Source: Shinella lacus (GTDB taxonomy: Bacteria; Pseudomonadota; Alphaproteobacteria; Rhizobiales; Rhizobiaceae). Taken from it: 64,000 nucleotides of DNA. The position numbers and the translations under genes were made by a program. The notes under the pieces were generated by a model. It had not been told where the DNA came from. It searched no databases and saw only the letters and a list, made by a program, of their open reading frames with translations. Shown piece after piece: positions 42,003-51,109 of the stretch (the stretch's first letter is position 1; the number at the start of each line of letters is the position of its first letter). Where the stretch lies: positions 1-64,000 of the forward strand of contig NZ_WHSB02000021.1 in NCBI RefSeq assembly GCF_010994755.1. The letters run 5' to 3'.

Positions 42003-42523
42003 CGTGGCGGCTGTCCATTTGGATACGCCGGCACCGTTCGGCCGGCGCATTCTCGATCTACCAGCGCTTGATGCACTGGATGGTCCTTATCCTGTGTATC
42101 ATCCAGGTCCCCACGGCCTGGGCGATCCAACGCACGCACATGGCGCACCTTTTCTTGAAACCTAAACCCTTCGACCTTTTCCTGCATCAGGTTCACGCCT
42201 GGAGCGGATGGCTGATTATGGCGCTGGCGCTCAGTCAACTTATTCTGCGCTTCACATATGGCCGACCACCTCCGATCCAGGGCATGTCGGTGCTTGAGCG
42301 CATGATCGCAGGGGTCACTCATGCGGTGCTCTACGGCCTATTGCTCGCACTGCCGATCACAGGCACGATCGCTATGTACGTGACGTTCCGCATCGCTTCC
42401 CTGCACAGCCTGCTGAGCTGGATGCTTCTGGTCGTTGCGACCACTCACGCCCTCGCTGCTCTGTGGCATCACTTCTGGCGTCGCGACGACGTGCTGCGGC
42501 GAATGATCAGGAACACGAAATAG
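41999..42523 (+). CDS. Cytochrome b561 family protein
   Basis: The 174-residue product has four membrane helices and the b561 pattern: YQRLMHWMVLILCIIQVPTA, FLHQVHAWSGWLIMALAL, MIAGVTHAVLYGLLLALP and LHSLLSWMLLVVATTHALAA, with paired His for two hemes. It would move electrons across the inner membrane. The TTG start overlaps the stop of the phosphorylase gene. Confidence 0.82.
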   Translation: MTWRLSIWIRRHRSAGAFSIYQRLMHWMVLILCIIQVPTAWAIQRTHMAHLFLKPKPFDLFLHQVHAWSGWLIMALALSQLILRFTYGRPPPIQGMSVLERMIAGVTHAVLYGLLLALPITGTIAMYVTFRIASLHSLLSWMLLVVATTHALAALWHHFWRRDDVLRRMIRNTK

Positions 42524-42742
42524 CGCGCCGGACAGTCAGCCCACGGGTAAATTCTATCTAGTCGAGCGCGCTTCTCCGCGCGAGCAGCACACTCATTTGC
42601 GGAGATTGGCGCGCAGGTCGTTTCGGTGAGCGGCCTCGCAAGCATTGATCCCTACGTGTTTGATGCAGCGCAAAGTGATCATTCTGGATCTGCGCTAGAT
42701 TTGCCCCCAGTTTCTACATTCAAGCAAACCGAAGGATGAGCC

Positions 42743-43174
42743 GTGGTGGCCGCCGGCGTGACAATGGTCAAGGCGTTCAGAAGGTCGCATAATTGGGCGA
42801 CCGCCTTGCGGCGCGGGTTTATCCTTTTCTTCGCCATCGCGTTCGGGCTTACGGCGTTTCTCACAGATGGCGGGCATCAAGCGCGTGCTGCTTCAAGGGA
42901 GGGCATCCCGGCGCTCATGACTCAAGCTGGGGATTGTGCCGACCTCCTCGTGCGCATGCCCTGCGACAACGATACCCAACGCGGCGCCGAGCACCCGTGC
43001 GACAGCGGTCACTGCCTGTCGAGCCTCGGGTGCTTCCTCTGCGCTCCGCTGAACACGGCCTGGAGCTGGCGCACGTTGAACGCCGAGACAGTCTCGCCGG
43101 CTGCATCGCCCGTGCCCTCATCCGCGGAGTTGCGTCGTCAGAAGCGACCTCCGCGATCCATCTTGGTCATCTGA
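42743..43174 (+). CDS. Cys-rich secreted hypothetical protein, 143 aa
   Basis: After a basic start there is one hydrophobic segment (GFILFFAIAFGLTAFLTDGG), probably a signal peptide or anchor, then a Cys/His-containing stretch (GDCADLLVRMPCDND, HPCDSGHCLSSLGCFLCAP) and a Pro-rich end. Similar small Cys-rich exported proteins precede other copper genes of this region. A metal-handling role is possible but not shown. GTG 42743 follows GAAGGATGAG. Confidence 0.55.
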   Translation: MVAAGVTMVKAFRRSHNWATALRRGFILFFAIAFGLTAFLTDGGHQARAASREGIPALMTQAGDCADLLVRMPCDNDTQRGAEHPCDSGHCLSSLGCFLCAPLNTAWSWRTLNAETVSPAASPVPSSAELRRQKRPPRSILVI

Positions 43175-43493
43175 GCACCTTCGGCCTGTTCTGTCCGTGT
43201 GCTCCAGCCGACCCGAGGACTGGCACAATGCCTTAGTCTTCCGACCGTGCGCGTCCCAGGCCGCCCAACGATACGGCCGAGGAGACGAGCCGTTCTGCGT
43301 GACGCCGACGTGACATAGCCTCCAATCGTCGGCTGCCGGCGAGCCAGAAAGGGCCATGCACGGACCTTGCCGAAATCGGTAGGCAGCGGCACGCGAGGAA
43401 GTCTTCGGTATCCGCACGCCGGGCCACTTTTCAAACTCACCTCAAGATGTGCTCGAGCAGCCCGCAAGGCTGCGAGCCGAGGAGCTGAATACC

Positions 43494-44633
43494 ATGTTAA
43501 AGACCCACTCGACCCGTTCGATTTCCATCACCGCGGCAGTCCTGACAGCAACCGCGATTCGCAGACGTGCGGCCATGCTGGCCTTCGCGACGGCATCGGC
43601 CCTGGTGCTTGCTATTCCGTTCGCCGCCACCGTCCGAGCGGAGCCTGCTGCAACCGGCTTCGTCTATACGGCCGATGAATTTGGCAACACCGTTAGCCGC
43701 ATCGACCTTGCCACGGAAAAGGTCGACATCGTTCCGGTCCCGATCACGCCCCACAACGTGCAGTTCGTATCGGGAAAAGATTTGGTGCTGGCGGTGGGCC
43801 TGCCGGTCGCCGGCAAAGCTGAAGACGCTCATGCGTCCAATGGGGCTGGCCATGGCGGCGACGGACATGGTGATGCCGCTGTCGCAGGCCAATTGATCGT
43901 CCTCGACGCGGCCGATATTTCCTCCGGCGTGAAGGCGTCGATCCCCGTGGGTGGGCATCCTGCGCATGTGATCGCAGACGCGCAAGGCAATCGCGCCTAC
44001 GTCTCGAATTCCGAAGACGACAGCTTGTCGGTCGTTGATCTTGCCAAGGGCGAGGTCGTCGCCACGGTCGGCACCGGCGACTACCCCCACGGCCTGCGGA
44101 TGAGCCCGGATGGAAGCGCCATCTATGTCGCGAATGTCCAGGACGGTACTGTTTCGGTTATCGACACAACGGCGCTTTCGGAAGTTGCCAGGATCAAGGT
44201 AGGCGTTGCGCCCGTCCAGGTCGGCTTCACACCTGACGGAAAGCGGGTCTATGTCTCGCTGCGCGATGAAAACAAGGTCGCCGTTATCGACACGCAGTCG
44301 CGCGAGGTGATCGCACGCATCAATGTCGGCCGTTCGCCCATCCAGGTTTACGCCACGCCTGATGGCCGGCTGGTTTACGTCGCGAACCAGGGAACCGAAA
44401 CGGAGCCGGATGAGACGGTCTCGGTTATCGATGTCGTAGGCGGGAATGTCGTGAAGACCATCCAGACGGACAAGGGCGCTCACGGCGTGACGGTCGTTGC
44501 CGACGGAGCCTTTGTCTTCGTCACCAACATCGTGGCCGGGACCGTTTCCCAGATCGACGTCGGCAGCCAGTCCGTGGTCAAGACATATGCTGTCGGCAAG
44601 GGACCGAACGGCGTCACCTATCAGGCGCAGTGA
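43494..44633 (+). CDS. YVTN-type beta-propeller exported protein
   Basis: The 379-residue product has a signal peptide (LAFATASALVLAIPFAATVRA) and six to seven repeats of the type V-Y-V-x-N-x-x-D-x-T-V-S-V-I-D (for example IYVANVQDGTVSVID). A His/Gly-rich loop (HASNGAGHGGDGHGD, about residue 120) may bind metal. Such propellers occur with multicopper oxidases and c-type cytochromes. ATG 43494 follows GAGGAGCTG. Confidence 0.8.
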   Translation: MLKTHSTRSISITAAVLTATAIRRRAAMLAFATASALVLAIPFAATVRAEPAATGFVYTADEFGNTVSRIDLATEKVDIVPVPITPHNVQFVSGKDLVLAVGLPVAGKAEDAHASNGAGHGGDGHGDAAVAGQLIVLDAADISSGVKASIPVGGHPAHVIADAQGNRAYVSNSEDDSLSVVDLAKGEVVATVGTGDYPHGLRMSPDGSAIYVANVQDGTVSVIDTTALSEVARIKVGVAPVQVGFTPDGKRVYVSLRDENKVAVIDTQSREVIARINVGRSPIQVYATPDGRLVYVANQGTETEPDETVSVIDVVGGNVVKTIQTDKGAHGVTVVADGAFVFVTNIVAGTVSQIDVGSQSVVKTYAVGKGPNGVTYQAQ

Positions 44634-44642
44634 TGCAACGTC

Positions 44643-44663
44643 GGGGCGGCGCTTCGCCGCCCC
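44643..44663 (+). terminator. GC-rich hairpin after the propeller gene
   Basis: GGGGCGGCG (44643-44651) pairs perfectly with CGCCGCCCC (44655-44663) with a 3-base loop, nine bases after the stop. No T-run follows. Confidence 0.6.
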
Positions 44664-44685
44664 GCACGACCTAAGCCTCAAACCT

Positions 44686-45105
44686 ATGAGCAGGACGGCC
44701 GGCATGCAGGCTTCATCAATGGACAAAGGGTCGGCGAGGCTCTATTCTTTGCCCATGCTTCGCGCGTTGCTTATCATTGTTACAACCATCTCGCTTGCCG
44801 CTGCTTCTTTTGCCGTTCAAGCACACGAGACCCGCATGTCCGGGATGTTGGAACGCGCCGCGCTGACGCAGCACATGGAGCAAGCCTCTTCTTCGATGGC
44901 CGCTTGCAGCGAAGGGAAATCCTGCAAAGCAGATGCCGGATTGTGCACCTTCGCCTGCGCCGGAATATCGGCCTGGCTTCCGGTTGTGCGTACTTCGGCA
45001 AAGCAAATCAGCTCGCGGCAAAAATATCCCTTCCCGCCGGATGCCGTCTTCGTTGCGGCAGCTCCCGGCCGGAATGATCGCCCTCCTATATCGCGCCTCC
45101 TCTGA
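44686..45105 (+). CDS. Exported Cys/Met-containing hypothetical protein
   Basis: The 139-residue product has a hydrophobic signal segment (MLRALLIIVTTISLAAASFA, ending VQAHE) and a mature part with Met, His and four Cys (CSEGKSCKADAGLCTFAC). It is the gene immediately before the multicopper oxidase, with which it may be co-expressed. The true start could be ATG 44686, 44704 or 44755. Function unknown. Confidence 0.5.
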   Translation: MSRTAGMQASSMDKGSARLYSLPMLRALLIIVTTISLAAASFAVQAHETRMSGMLERAALTQHMEQASSSMAACSEGKSCKADAGLCTFACAGISAWLPVVRTSAKQISSRQKYPFPPDAVFVAAAPGRNDRPPISRLL

Positions 45106-45180
45106 GCCTGCGGCGGGGCTGATCCCGCTGCGATCCATTTGGACCTTTCAGGCGGGACAGATCGTCCCGAGGTGACGAAT

Positions 45181-46665
45181 ATGACGACCTTTTCACGACG
45201 CGGCTTCCTCGCCGCCAGCGCAGCCATGCTTGCTGCATCCCATTTCCCCATCAGGGCCTACGGCCAGGACGCGGCTGCGATCCGCCTGGCCGCCACCAGC
45301 CGCACGCTCGATATAGACAATCGACCGGCCACCGTTTTCGGACTTGCTGGTCCCAACGGGCAGGGGCTGCTCCTCGATCCGGGCGAGCGATTTCGGGTGG
45401 ATCTGACCAACGATCTCGCCGAGTCCACGATCATTCATTGGCACGGCCAGATTCCCCCGAACGCTCAGGACGGCGTCCCGGATATGCCGCAGCCGCTTCT
45501 TCAGCCCAGTGAAACGCGCAGCTTCGATTTCGCGCCCCAGCCCGGAACGCACTGGATGCACAGCCATGTGCCGATCCAGGAAATGCGATTGCTCGCCGCG
45601 CCGCTGATCGTCCGGAGGGCAGAAGACCTATCCGCCGATCGGCAGGAAGTCGTCCTGTTCCTGCACGACTTCGCGTTCAAGACACCGGAAGAAGTGCTGG
45701 AAGAGATCACCAGCGCAAGCGCTGATGGACATGGCGCTGCCGGCATGTCACGCGCGATGCAAGGCATGAACCATGGCGGCATGCCTGGAATGAACCAGGG
45801 CGAGGCCGGGGGAATGGGCTCGATGGCCATGGATATGGGTAACATGGCGATGGATCTCAACGACTACGACTGGGATGCCTATCTCGCCAATGACCGAACC
45901 CTGTCCGATCCCGATGTCGTTCAGGTCGAACGCGGCGGCCGGGTTCGCCTCCGTGTCATCAACGCAGCCGCAGCCACCGTTTTCTGGATCGACACGGGCG
46001 AAGCACAAGCCCGGCTCGTCGCCGTCGACGGGCATGAGGTCCAGCCGGTCGCGGGTTCGCGGTTCGGGCTGGCCATGGGGCAGCGTCTCGACCTGGAGAT
46101 CGACCTTCCAAATGAGACCCGCGCATGGCCGATTCTGGCGCTCAGGGAGGGCGAACGTGAAAGGACCGGCATTATTCTCGCCCCCGCGGGCGCCACGATC
46201 GACAGGATCGATTCCCTTTCAGCGAATGACGCCCCGGCCTTCGACACGGACTTGTCTCAGGAGTCACGGCTGGTCGCTGTCGACACGCTTGCCGCCCGTC
46301 CGGTGGATCGAAGCCACATGATCATGCTCGGCGGCTCGATGCAGCCCTATGTCTGGACCATCGACGGAGCAACATGGGGCAAGCATCGGCCGGTTGCCGC
46401 AACGAGCGGCGATCGGGTGGAACTGATGTTCCACAATATGTCGATGATGGGGCACCCGATGCATCTGCATGGGCATGCATTCCAGGTTGTTGGCATCAAC
46501 AGGCGACGCTTCGAAGGTGCGCGCCGCGATACCGTGTACATACCGCCGATGTCGATGGTCACTGTTGCCCTTGATGCCGGCGAGGCCGCGAGCTGGATGT
46601 TGCATTGCCATCATATGCCGCATCTGGCCACCGGGATGATGACCGAGTTCAGGATCGCTGCATGA
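45181..46665 (+). CDS. Multicopper oxidase (CueO/CopA-like), Tat-exported
   Basis: The 494-residue enzyme starts with a Tat signal (SRRGFLAAS). Copper ligands are in HWHGQIPP, THWMHSHV, HPMHLHGH and HCHHMPHLATGMM, so both the type 1 and trinuclear sites appear complete. A Met/Gly/His-rich loop (residues about 195-225) is typical for copper-tolerance oxidases and could bind Cu(I). It probably oxidises Cu(I) in the periplasm. ATG 45181 follows GAGGTGA. A cytochrome c gene overlaps its stop. Confidence 0.88.
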   Translation: MTTFSRRGFLAASAAMLAASHFPIRAYGQDAAAIRLAATSRTLDIDNRPATVFGLAGPNGQGLLLDPGERFRVDLTNDLAESTIIHWHGQIPPNAQDGVPDMPQPLLQPSETRSFDFAPQPGTHWMHSHVPIQEMRLLAAPLIVRRAEDLSADRQEVVLFLHDFAFKTPEEVLEEITSASADGHGAAGMSRAMQGMNHGGMPGMNQGEAGGMGSMAMDMGNMAMDLNDYDWDAYLANDRTLSDPDVVQVERGGRVRLRVINAAAATVFWIDTGEAQARLVAVDGHEVQPVAGSRFGLAMGQRLDLEIDLPNETRAWPILALREGERERTGIILAPAGATIDRIDSLSANDAPAFDTDLSQESRLVAVDTLAARPVDRSHMIMLGGSMQPYVWTIDGATWGKHRPVAATSGDRVELMFHNMSMMGHPMHLHGHAFQVVGINRRRFEGARRDTVYIPPMSMVTVALDAGEAASWMLHCHHMPHLATGMMTEFRIAA

Positions 46666-47096
46666 AACCGCTCTGGATCGCGGTCGCCGCAACTCTCCTG
46701 GCGGCGGCCGGTGCGATCTTGGTCGGAAAGGGACGGTCCGGTCAGGAGGCGAGCGATCGCATCGCCCTTGGCCGGGCAGTCTATCTAGCGAACTGTGCGA
46801 GCTGTCACGGCACGAAACTCGAAGGCCAGCCCGACTGGCGCAGCCCGGGCACGAGCGGCCGCCTTCCGGCGCCGCCGCATGACGAGACCGGTCACACCTG
46901 GCATCATTCGGACAGGCAGCTCCTCGCAATCATCACCGATGGGACCGCCGCGGTGGTTGGCGGTGGCTACGAGAGTGACATGCCCAGCTTTCGGGAGGCT
47001 CTGACCTCCGCCGAGATCGAGGCTGTCCTCGACTACATCAAGAGTACCTGGCCGCAGCGAGAGGCAGACTACCAACGCCGCATCTCGAACGGCTGA
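46662..47096 (+). CDS. Monoheme cytochrome c, 144 aa
   Basis: An N-terminal hydrophobic segment (LWIAVAATLLAAAGAILVG) exports or anchors the protein, and CASCHG is the heme site, with MPSFREAL giving the axial Met. It starts inside the stop of the multicopper oxidase gene, so the two are coupled and the cytochrome may be its electron partner. Confidence 0.82.
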   Translation: MKPLWIAVAATLLAAAGAILVGKGRSGQEASDRIALGRAVYLANCASCHGTKLEGQPDWRSPGTSGRLPAPPHDETGHTWHHSDRQLLAIITDGTAAVVGGGYESDMPSFREALTSAEIEAVLDYIKSTWPQREADYQRRISNG

Positions 47097-47237
47097 CACG
47101 CCGGAGGCCACGAAAACAATTTCGTGGCCCCACATCGCCATCGCGCGCCGCCCCACCACCACATTCATGCCGACGGGTTCGGCAGTTGATGGCGGCAGAG
47201 AGGGTGTTCGGCGGCCTAAAGACATAAGGATTCACAA

Positions 47238-47669
47238 ATGAACAAGAGAAACGTCTTCGCTCTGCTCGTCGCCGCGGCAGCGGTTGCGGGCTTTGCGCTT
47301 TGGAATCGAACCGGATCGGAAGACGAAGCCAGAAGAGGAGTATCGGGCCAGGGGACGGCATTGTCGGTTGTCGTGCCTTCGTCATTGTCCGACACCGCAA
47401 AGATGGGAGAACGAGCTTTCAACGCCGTCTGTGCAGCGTGCCACGGCAAGAACGCGGCCGGAACCGATGCCGGCCCGCCGCTCATCCATCGGATATACGA
47501 ACCTTCTCACCACGGAGACTACGCCTTTGAAATGGCCGTCGCCAACGGCGTGCGCGCGCATCACTGGAAATTCGGAAACATGCCTCCTCAGCCGGGTCTG
47601 ACGAGGGCCGACGTCGCTACGATCGTGGCCTATGTGCGCGAGCTTCAGCGGGCGAACGGCATCAATTGA
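47238..47669 (+). CDS. Monoheme cytochrome c, 143 aa
   Basis: A signal or anchor helix (VFALLVAAAAVAGFALW) precedes CAACHG (heme site) and GNMPPQPGL with the axial Met. It is a second small cytochrome c, 140 bp after the first and in the same direction, and probably part of the same electron-transfer group. Confidence 0.82.
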   Translation: MNKRNVFALLVAAAAVAGFALWNRTGSEDEARRGVSGQGTALSVVVPSSLSDTAKMGERAFNAVCAACHGKNAAGTDAGPPLIHRIYEPSHHGDYAFEMAVANGVRAHHWKFGNMPPQPGLTRADVATIVAYVRELQRANGIN

Positions 47670-47794
47670 GGAGCATTGGCGGCGAGATACCCTGCCAGAC
47701 CTGTCGAGGCGGGTTTGAGGAAATCGGGCGGCTGCGAGTGGAGTTGTGGTGTGATAGGATGAGGCGGCCAAGTCGCCTATGGGAGGGGTGTGCA

Positions 47795-48163
47795 ATGCGA
47801 ACTGGCATAACATGCGCATTTGTCGTTCTGGCTTTGCTGGTGTCGGCGTCAAATGCCCAAGAGGATCAGCCGTTTCATACGTCTTATTTCGCGGATGAAA
47901 CGACCATCAGCCTGTCCGTGACCGTCGCGGCAACCTCTCTTGACCCGGAATATAATTTCGATGTGCAAGTCGCGCTCACGGAGCGCGGACCCGAGGGTCA
48001 GATCAGATTCATCGACCACAGCGCCCACCTTGCAAAGGTACGATGCGCCGCGCCGAAGGCCGTCATGATCGGCCAATCAGAGTTTATGCTGTCGGATTCG
48101 CCCGAGCCGGGGGATTGGAAGCAGGATCTCTGGCGCACCTTCTGCCTCCTGCCGGTCTCATGA
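47795..48163 (+). CDS. Exported hypothetical protein, 122 aa
   Basis: The product has a signal peptide (CAFVVLALLVSASNAQ) and a beta-rich mature part with two Cys (KVRCAAPKA and RTFCLLPVS) that may form a disulfide. The start at 47795 follows GGGAGGGG. No family is recognised. A strong hairpin follows. Confidence 0.55.
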   Translation: MRTGITCAFVVLALLVSASNAQEDQPFHTSYFADETTISLSVTVAATSLDPEYNFDVQVALTERGPEGQIRFIDHSAHLAKVRCAAPKAVMIGQSEFMLSDSPEPGDWKQDLWRTFCLLPVS

Positions 48164-48169
48164 GGAACG

Positions 48170-48195
48170 GGGCCGCGCTGCATCCAGCGCGGCCC
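48170..48195. terminator. Bidirectional hairpin between convergent genes
   Basis: GGGCCGCGCTG (48170-48180) pairs perfectly with CAGCGCGGCCC (48185-48195) with a 4-base loop, lying between convergent genes. Confidence 0.7.
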
Positions 48196-48201
48196 TGTGC
48201 T

Positions 48202-48492
48202 TCACTTGACCTGGGTGACAGTCAGCTTTCCGTTGACGCGCTCGGCAACGAACTGGACCTTTGCGCCGACCTTGAGCTTTTCCAGCATCGCGTCATCAGC
48301 GACCTGGAATACCATCGTCATGGCCGGCATCTCGAGGTTCTTCAGCTCTTCATGGATGAGCGTGACCTTCTTCGCCTTCTCGTCCAGCTTCTTGACCGTG
48401 CCGCTGGTGAATTCCTGCGCGAAGGCGGCGGTGCCGAAGGCGAAGGCGACGGCGCCGGCGAGTGTGATTCTTGTGATAGCTTTCATCGTCAT
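48202..48492 (-). CDS. CusF-like periplasmic copper-binding protein
   Basis: The 96-residue product has a signal peptide (TLAGAVAFAFGTAAFA) and the CusF fold: SGTVKKLDEKAKKVTLIHEE, then LEMPAMTMVFQV, where the Met pair and nearby His are the usual Cu(I) ligands. It would carry Cu(I) in the periplasm. It is the last gene of a leftward group with a cupredoxin and a multicopper oxidase. The start at 48492 is eight bases after AGGAG. Confidence 0.85.
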   Translation of the reverse strand: MTMKAITRITLAGAVAFAFGTAAFAQEFTSGTVKKLDEKAKKVTLIHEELKNLEMPAMTMVFQVADDAMLEKLKVGAKVQFVAERVNGKLTVTQVK

Positions 48493-48504
48493 TTCTGTTG
48501 CTCC

Positions 48505-48981
48505 TTATTTCTTCGCGACCGTGACGTCGCCGTGCATGCCGGAATCGTAGTGACCGGGAACGAGGCAGGCGATCTTGAACACGCCGTCGTTGGTGAACTT
48601 CCAGACGATCTCGCCGGATTTTTCGGGCGCGAAGCGAATGGCGTTCGGATCCTCGTGTTCCATTTCCGGGAATTTCTCCATCACGGCTTTGTGCTCCATG
48701 ATCTTGTCTTCCTGGTCGAGCACGAATTCATGATCGACCTCGCCCGCATTCTTGATCGCGAAGCGAACGGTCTGGCCCTGGCGGACCTTGAAGGTGCTTG
48801 GTGTGAAGATCATCTTGCCGTCATCCGTTTCCTTCATCGTGACACGGATGGTCTGGGACGCCTTGGCCTTTTCACCGGGTTCGCCAACGGCCATTTCGCC
48901 ATGACCGCCCTCATGCGAACCGGATGCAAAAGCAGCGGTGGCAAACGTTGAGAGTAGCAGACCAACTAGAATGCGTTTCAT
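48505..48981 (-). CDS. Cupredoxin-domain copper protein
   Basis: The 158-residue product has a signal peptide (LVGLLLSTFATAAFA), a His/Gly-rich start and a plastocyanin-like domain: AGEVDHEFVLD and IACLVPGHYDSGMHG supply the type 1 copper ligands His, Cys, His and Met. It would serve as a periplasmic copper carrier or electron carrier. The start at 48981 follows AAAGGAAACG. It lies between the CusF-like and multicopper oxidase genes in one direction. Confidence 0.85.
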   Translation of the reverse strand: MKRILVGLLLSTFATAAFASGSHEGGHGEMAVGEPGEKAKASQTIRVTMKETDDGKMIFTPSTFKVRQGQTVRFAIKNAGEVDHEFVLDQEDKIMEHKAVMEKFPEMEHEDPNAIRFAPEKSGEIVWKFTNDGVFKIACLVPGHYDSGMHGDVTVAKK

Positions 48982-49012
48982 AATCGTTTCCTTTGTCGTT
49001 TCTGGGAGGAAG

Positions 49013-50335
49013 TTAACCGTGATTGGAATGGCCAGACGGAAGTTGTGTCTTGGCATCTTTCGCTTTGACAGGCTCGGGCAAGCTCCCGGTCCATTCCCAC
49101 GCCTGCGTGCCGGGAGGGTTCTCGTACCAACCCGGATCGCTGTAGTCGTCCGCTGAGATACCCTCGCGGACCTTCACCACGGAGAACATGCCGCCCATTT
49201 CGATCGGGCCGTGGGGACCCCACCCGGTCATCATGGGGACGGTGTTCTCCGGTATTTCCATCGACATTTCGCCCATATCCGCCATGCCGGCCGTCCCCAT
49301 GGGCATGTATTCGGGACGGATCTGCCTGATCTTTTTTGCAACCTCCTTCTTGTCGACCCCGATGAATGTCGGGATCTCGTGACCCATGGCATTCATGGTG
49401 TGATGCGACTTGTGGCAATGGATCGCCCAGTCGCCGACGTACTTCGCGTCGAACTCGTAGGCGCGCATCGCACCGACAGGGATGTCGATGCTGACCTCGG
49501 GCCAGCGCGCCTCCGGCCTGACCCAGCCGCCATCGGTGCAGGTCACCTCGAAATCGTAGCCGTGCATGTGGATTGGATGGTTCGTCATCGTCAGGTTACC
49601 GACGCGAACACGAACCCTGTCGTTCTTGGAAACGACGAGCGGATCGATCCCTGGAAAGACGCGCGTGTTGAACGTCCAGAGGTTGAAGTCGGTCATTTCC
49701 ATGATCCGGGGCACGTATGTTCCCGGATCGATGTCATAGGCGCTGAGCAGGAAGACGAAATCCCGATCCACCGGCATGAACTTCGGGTCCCGGGGATGGA
49801 TGACGAAGAAGCCCATCATCCCCATCGCCATCTGTACCATCTCGTCCGAGTGCGGGTGGTACATGAAGGTGCCGGATTTCACGAGATCGAACTCGTAAAC
49901 GAAGGTCTTGCCAGAGGGGATGTGAGGCTGCGACAGCCCGCCAACACCATCCATCCCCGACGGCAGGATCATACCGTGCCAATGAATGGTCGTGTGCTCC
50001 GGCAGCTTGTTGGTCACGAAAATGCGAACCCGGTCGCCTTCGACTGCTTCGATGGTCGGACCCGGTGACTGGCCGTTGTACCCCCAAAGATATGCGGTCA
50101 TGCCTTCGGCCATCTCCCGCTCCACCGGCTCGGCAACGAGGTGGAATTCCTTCACCCCGTTGTTCATTCGGAACGGCAAGGTCCAACCGTTGAGGGTGAC
50201 GACCGGATTGTAATCTGGGCCGACCGTCGGCTTTACCGGGGTTTGCGTGGCCGCCGAGTCCATGAGACCGGCTTCCGGCAAGCCCATGTTGGACGTTTGC
50301 GCCCAGGTCTTACGATAACGCTGCAATGGTGGCAA
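49013..50335 (-). CDS. Multicopper oxidase lacking its signal peptide
   Basis: The 440-residue frame has intact copper sites (TTIHWHGMIL, FMYHPHSDEM, NHPIHMHGYDF, HCHKSHHTMNAMGH) and a Met-rich tail. The N-terminus is abnormal: it begins at a TTG directly after a stop codon, and only WAQT before SNMGLPEAGLMDS looks like the end of a signal peptide. The expected 30 residues of Tat signal are missing, replaced by sequence leading into the ParD-like operator. The gene is probably 5'-truncated and the product not exported. Confidence 0.78.
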   Translation of the reverse strand: MPPLQRYRKTWAQTSNMGLPEAGLMDSAATQTPVKPTVGPDYNPVVTLNGWTLPFRMNNGVKEFHLVAEPVEREMAEGMTAYLWGYNGQSPGPTIEAVEGDRVRIFVTNKLPEHTTIHWHGMILPSGMDGVGGLSQPHIPSGKTFVYEFDLVKSGTFMYHPHSDEMVQMAMGMMGFFVIHPRDPKFMPVDRDFVFLLSAYDIDPGTYVPRIMEMTDFNLWTFNTRVFPGIDPLVVSKNDRVRVRVGNLTMTNHPIHMHGYDFEVTCTDGGWVRPEARWPEVSIDIPVGAMRAYEFDAKYVGDWAIHCHKSHHTMNAMGHEIPTFIGVDKKEVAKKIRQIRPEYMPMGTAGMADMGEMSMEIPENTVPMMTGWGPHGPIEMGGMFSVVKVREGISADDYSDPGWYENPPGTQAWEWTGSLPEPVKAKDAKTQLPSGHSNHG

Positions 50336-50340
50336 CTAAA

Positions 50341-50360
50341 CCACATATGTGCTAATGTGG
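50341..50360. promoter_or_regulatory. Operator of the ParDE-like operon
   Basis: CCACAT (50341-50346) and ATGTGG (50355-50360) are inverted, and CACATATGTG (50342-50351) is itself a palindrome. It lies 26 bp before the antitoxin start, as expected for autorepression. Confidence 0.6.
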
Positions 50361-50385
50361 GTCCGTCACTTCGGGAGTATGTGAA

Positions 50386-50637
50386 ATGAGCCGCTTGACG
50401 ATCGACATAACGGACAAACAACATCAAAGCCTCAAAGCGCTAGCCGCTCTGCAGGGCAAGACAATCAAGCAGTACGCACTTGAGCGCCTGTTTCCTGGCG
50501 ACGTCGAGGGAGAGCTGGCCTGGGAAGAGTTAAAGACGTTGATGAATACGCGCATCAGTGAGGGGCTCGCCGGAAAACTGTCGACCAAAACCGTAGGTGA
50601 GATCCTCGACGAGGAGATCGCCGAAGGTCGCGCTTGA
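50386..50637 (+). CDS. ParD-like antitoxin
   Basis: The 83-residue product begins with a ribbon-helix-helix segment (LTIDITDKQHQSLKALAALQ, then GKTIKQYALERLF) and has an acidic tail (VGEILDEEIAEGRA) that would bind the toxin. It represses its own operon and neutralises the ParE-like toxin, whose start overlaps its stop by four bases. Confidence 0.82.
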   Translation: MSRLTIDITDKQHQSLKALAALQGKTIKQYALERLFPGDVEGELAWEELKTLMNTRISEGLAGKLSTKTVGEILDEEIAEGRA

Positions 50638-50936
50638 CGGCTTACATCCTGACCGCAGAGGCAGAATCCGATCTTCGCTCGGTAATCCGTTACACACGGA
50701 CACAATGGAGTGCCGCCCAGGTACGTCACTACGTCTCGGCTTTGGAGCGAGGAATGGAGGACATTGCCGCGGGCAAAGTTCCCTTCAAGGATCTGAGCGC
50801 ACTCTATCCGGCGCTGCGGATGGCGCGATGCCAGCACCACTACTTCTTCTGTCTGCCTCGAGAACATGCGCCCGCTCTCATCGTAGCGATTCTTCACGAA
50901 CGAATGGATCTCATGAGGCGTTGGCTGACCGTCTAA
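50634..50936 (+). CDS. RelE/ParE-family toxin
   Basis: The 100-residue product has the ParE fold pattern: YILTAEAESDLRSVIRYTRT at the start, LYPALRMARCQHHYFF in the middle and LIVAILHERMDLMRRW at the end. ParE toxins poison DNA gyrase. The TTG start overlaps the antitoxin stop, so translation is coupled. It marks the boundary between the copper island and the nos cluster. Confidence 0.85.
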   Translation: MTAYILTAEAESDLRSVIRYTRTQWSAAQVRHYVSALERGMEDIAAGKVPFKDLSALYPALRMARCQHHYFFCLPREHAPALIVAILHERMDLMRRWLTV

Positions 50937-51109
50937 ACGAGTGATGTTTTCACGACGGGAGGAACTCCTGCGCGCGTGCTAGATAAGCCCTTGTCTTCGA
51001 GCGATCAAAAAGGTGTCGTCGGTTCGGATCCCTTCAAGAGCTTAAGACAGAGTATCTGCGTTCGAGAGCTGCGCTATACGCTGACGTGGCCGGACTAGTT
51101 GCCATTTGT

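Noticed and set aside
43497-44726. 409-codon open frame on the minus strand
   Set aside because: It is antisense to the beta-propeller gene; its repeats merely mirror the propeller repeats.
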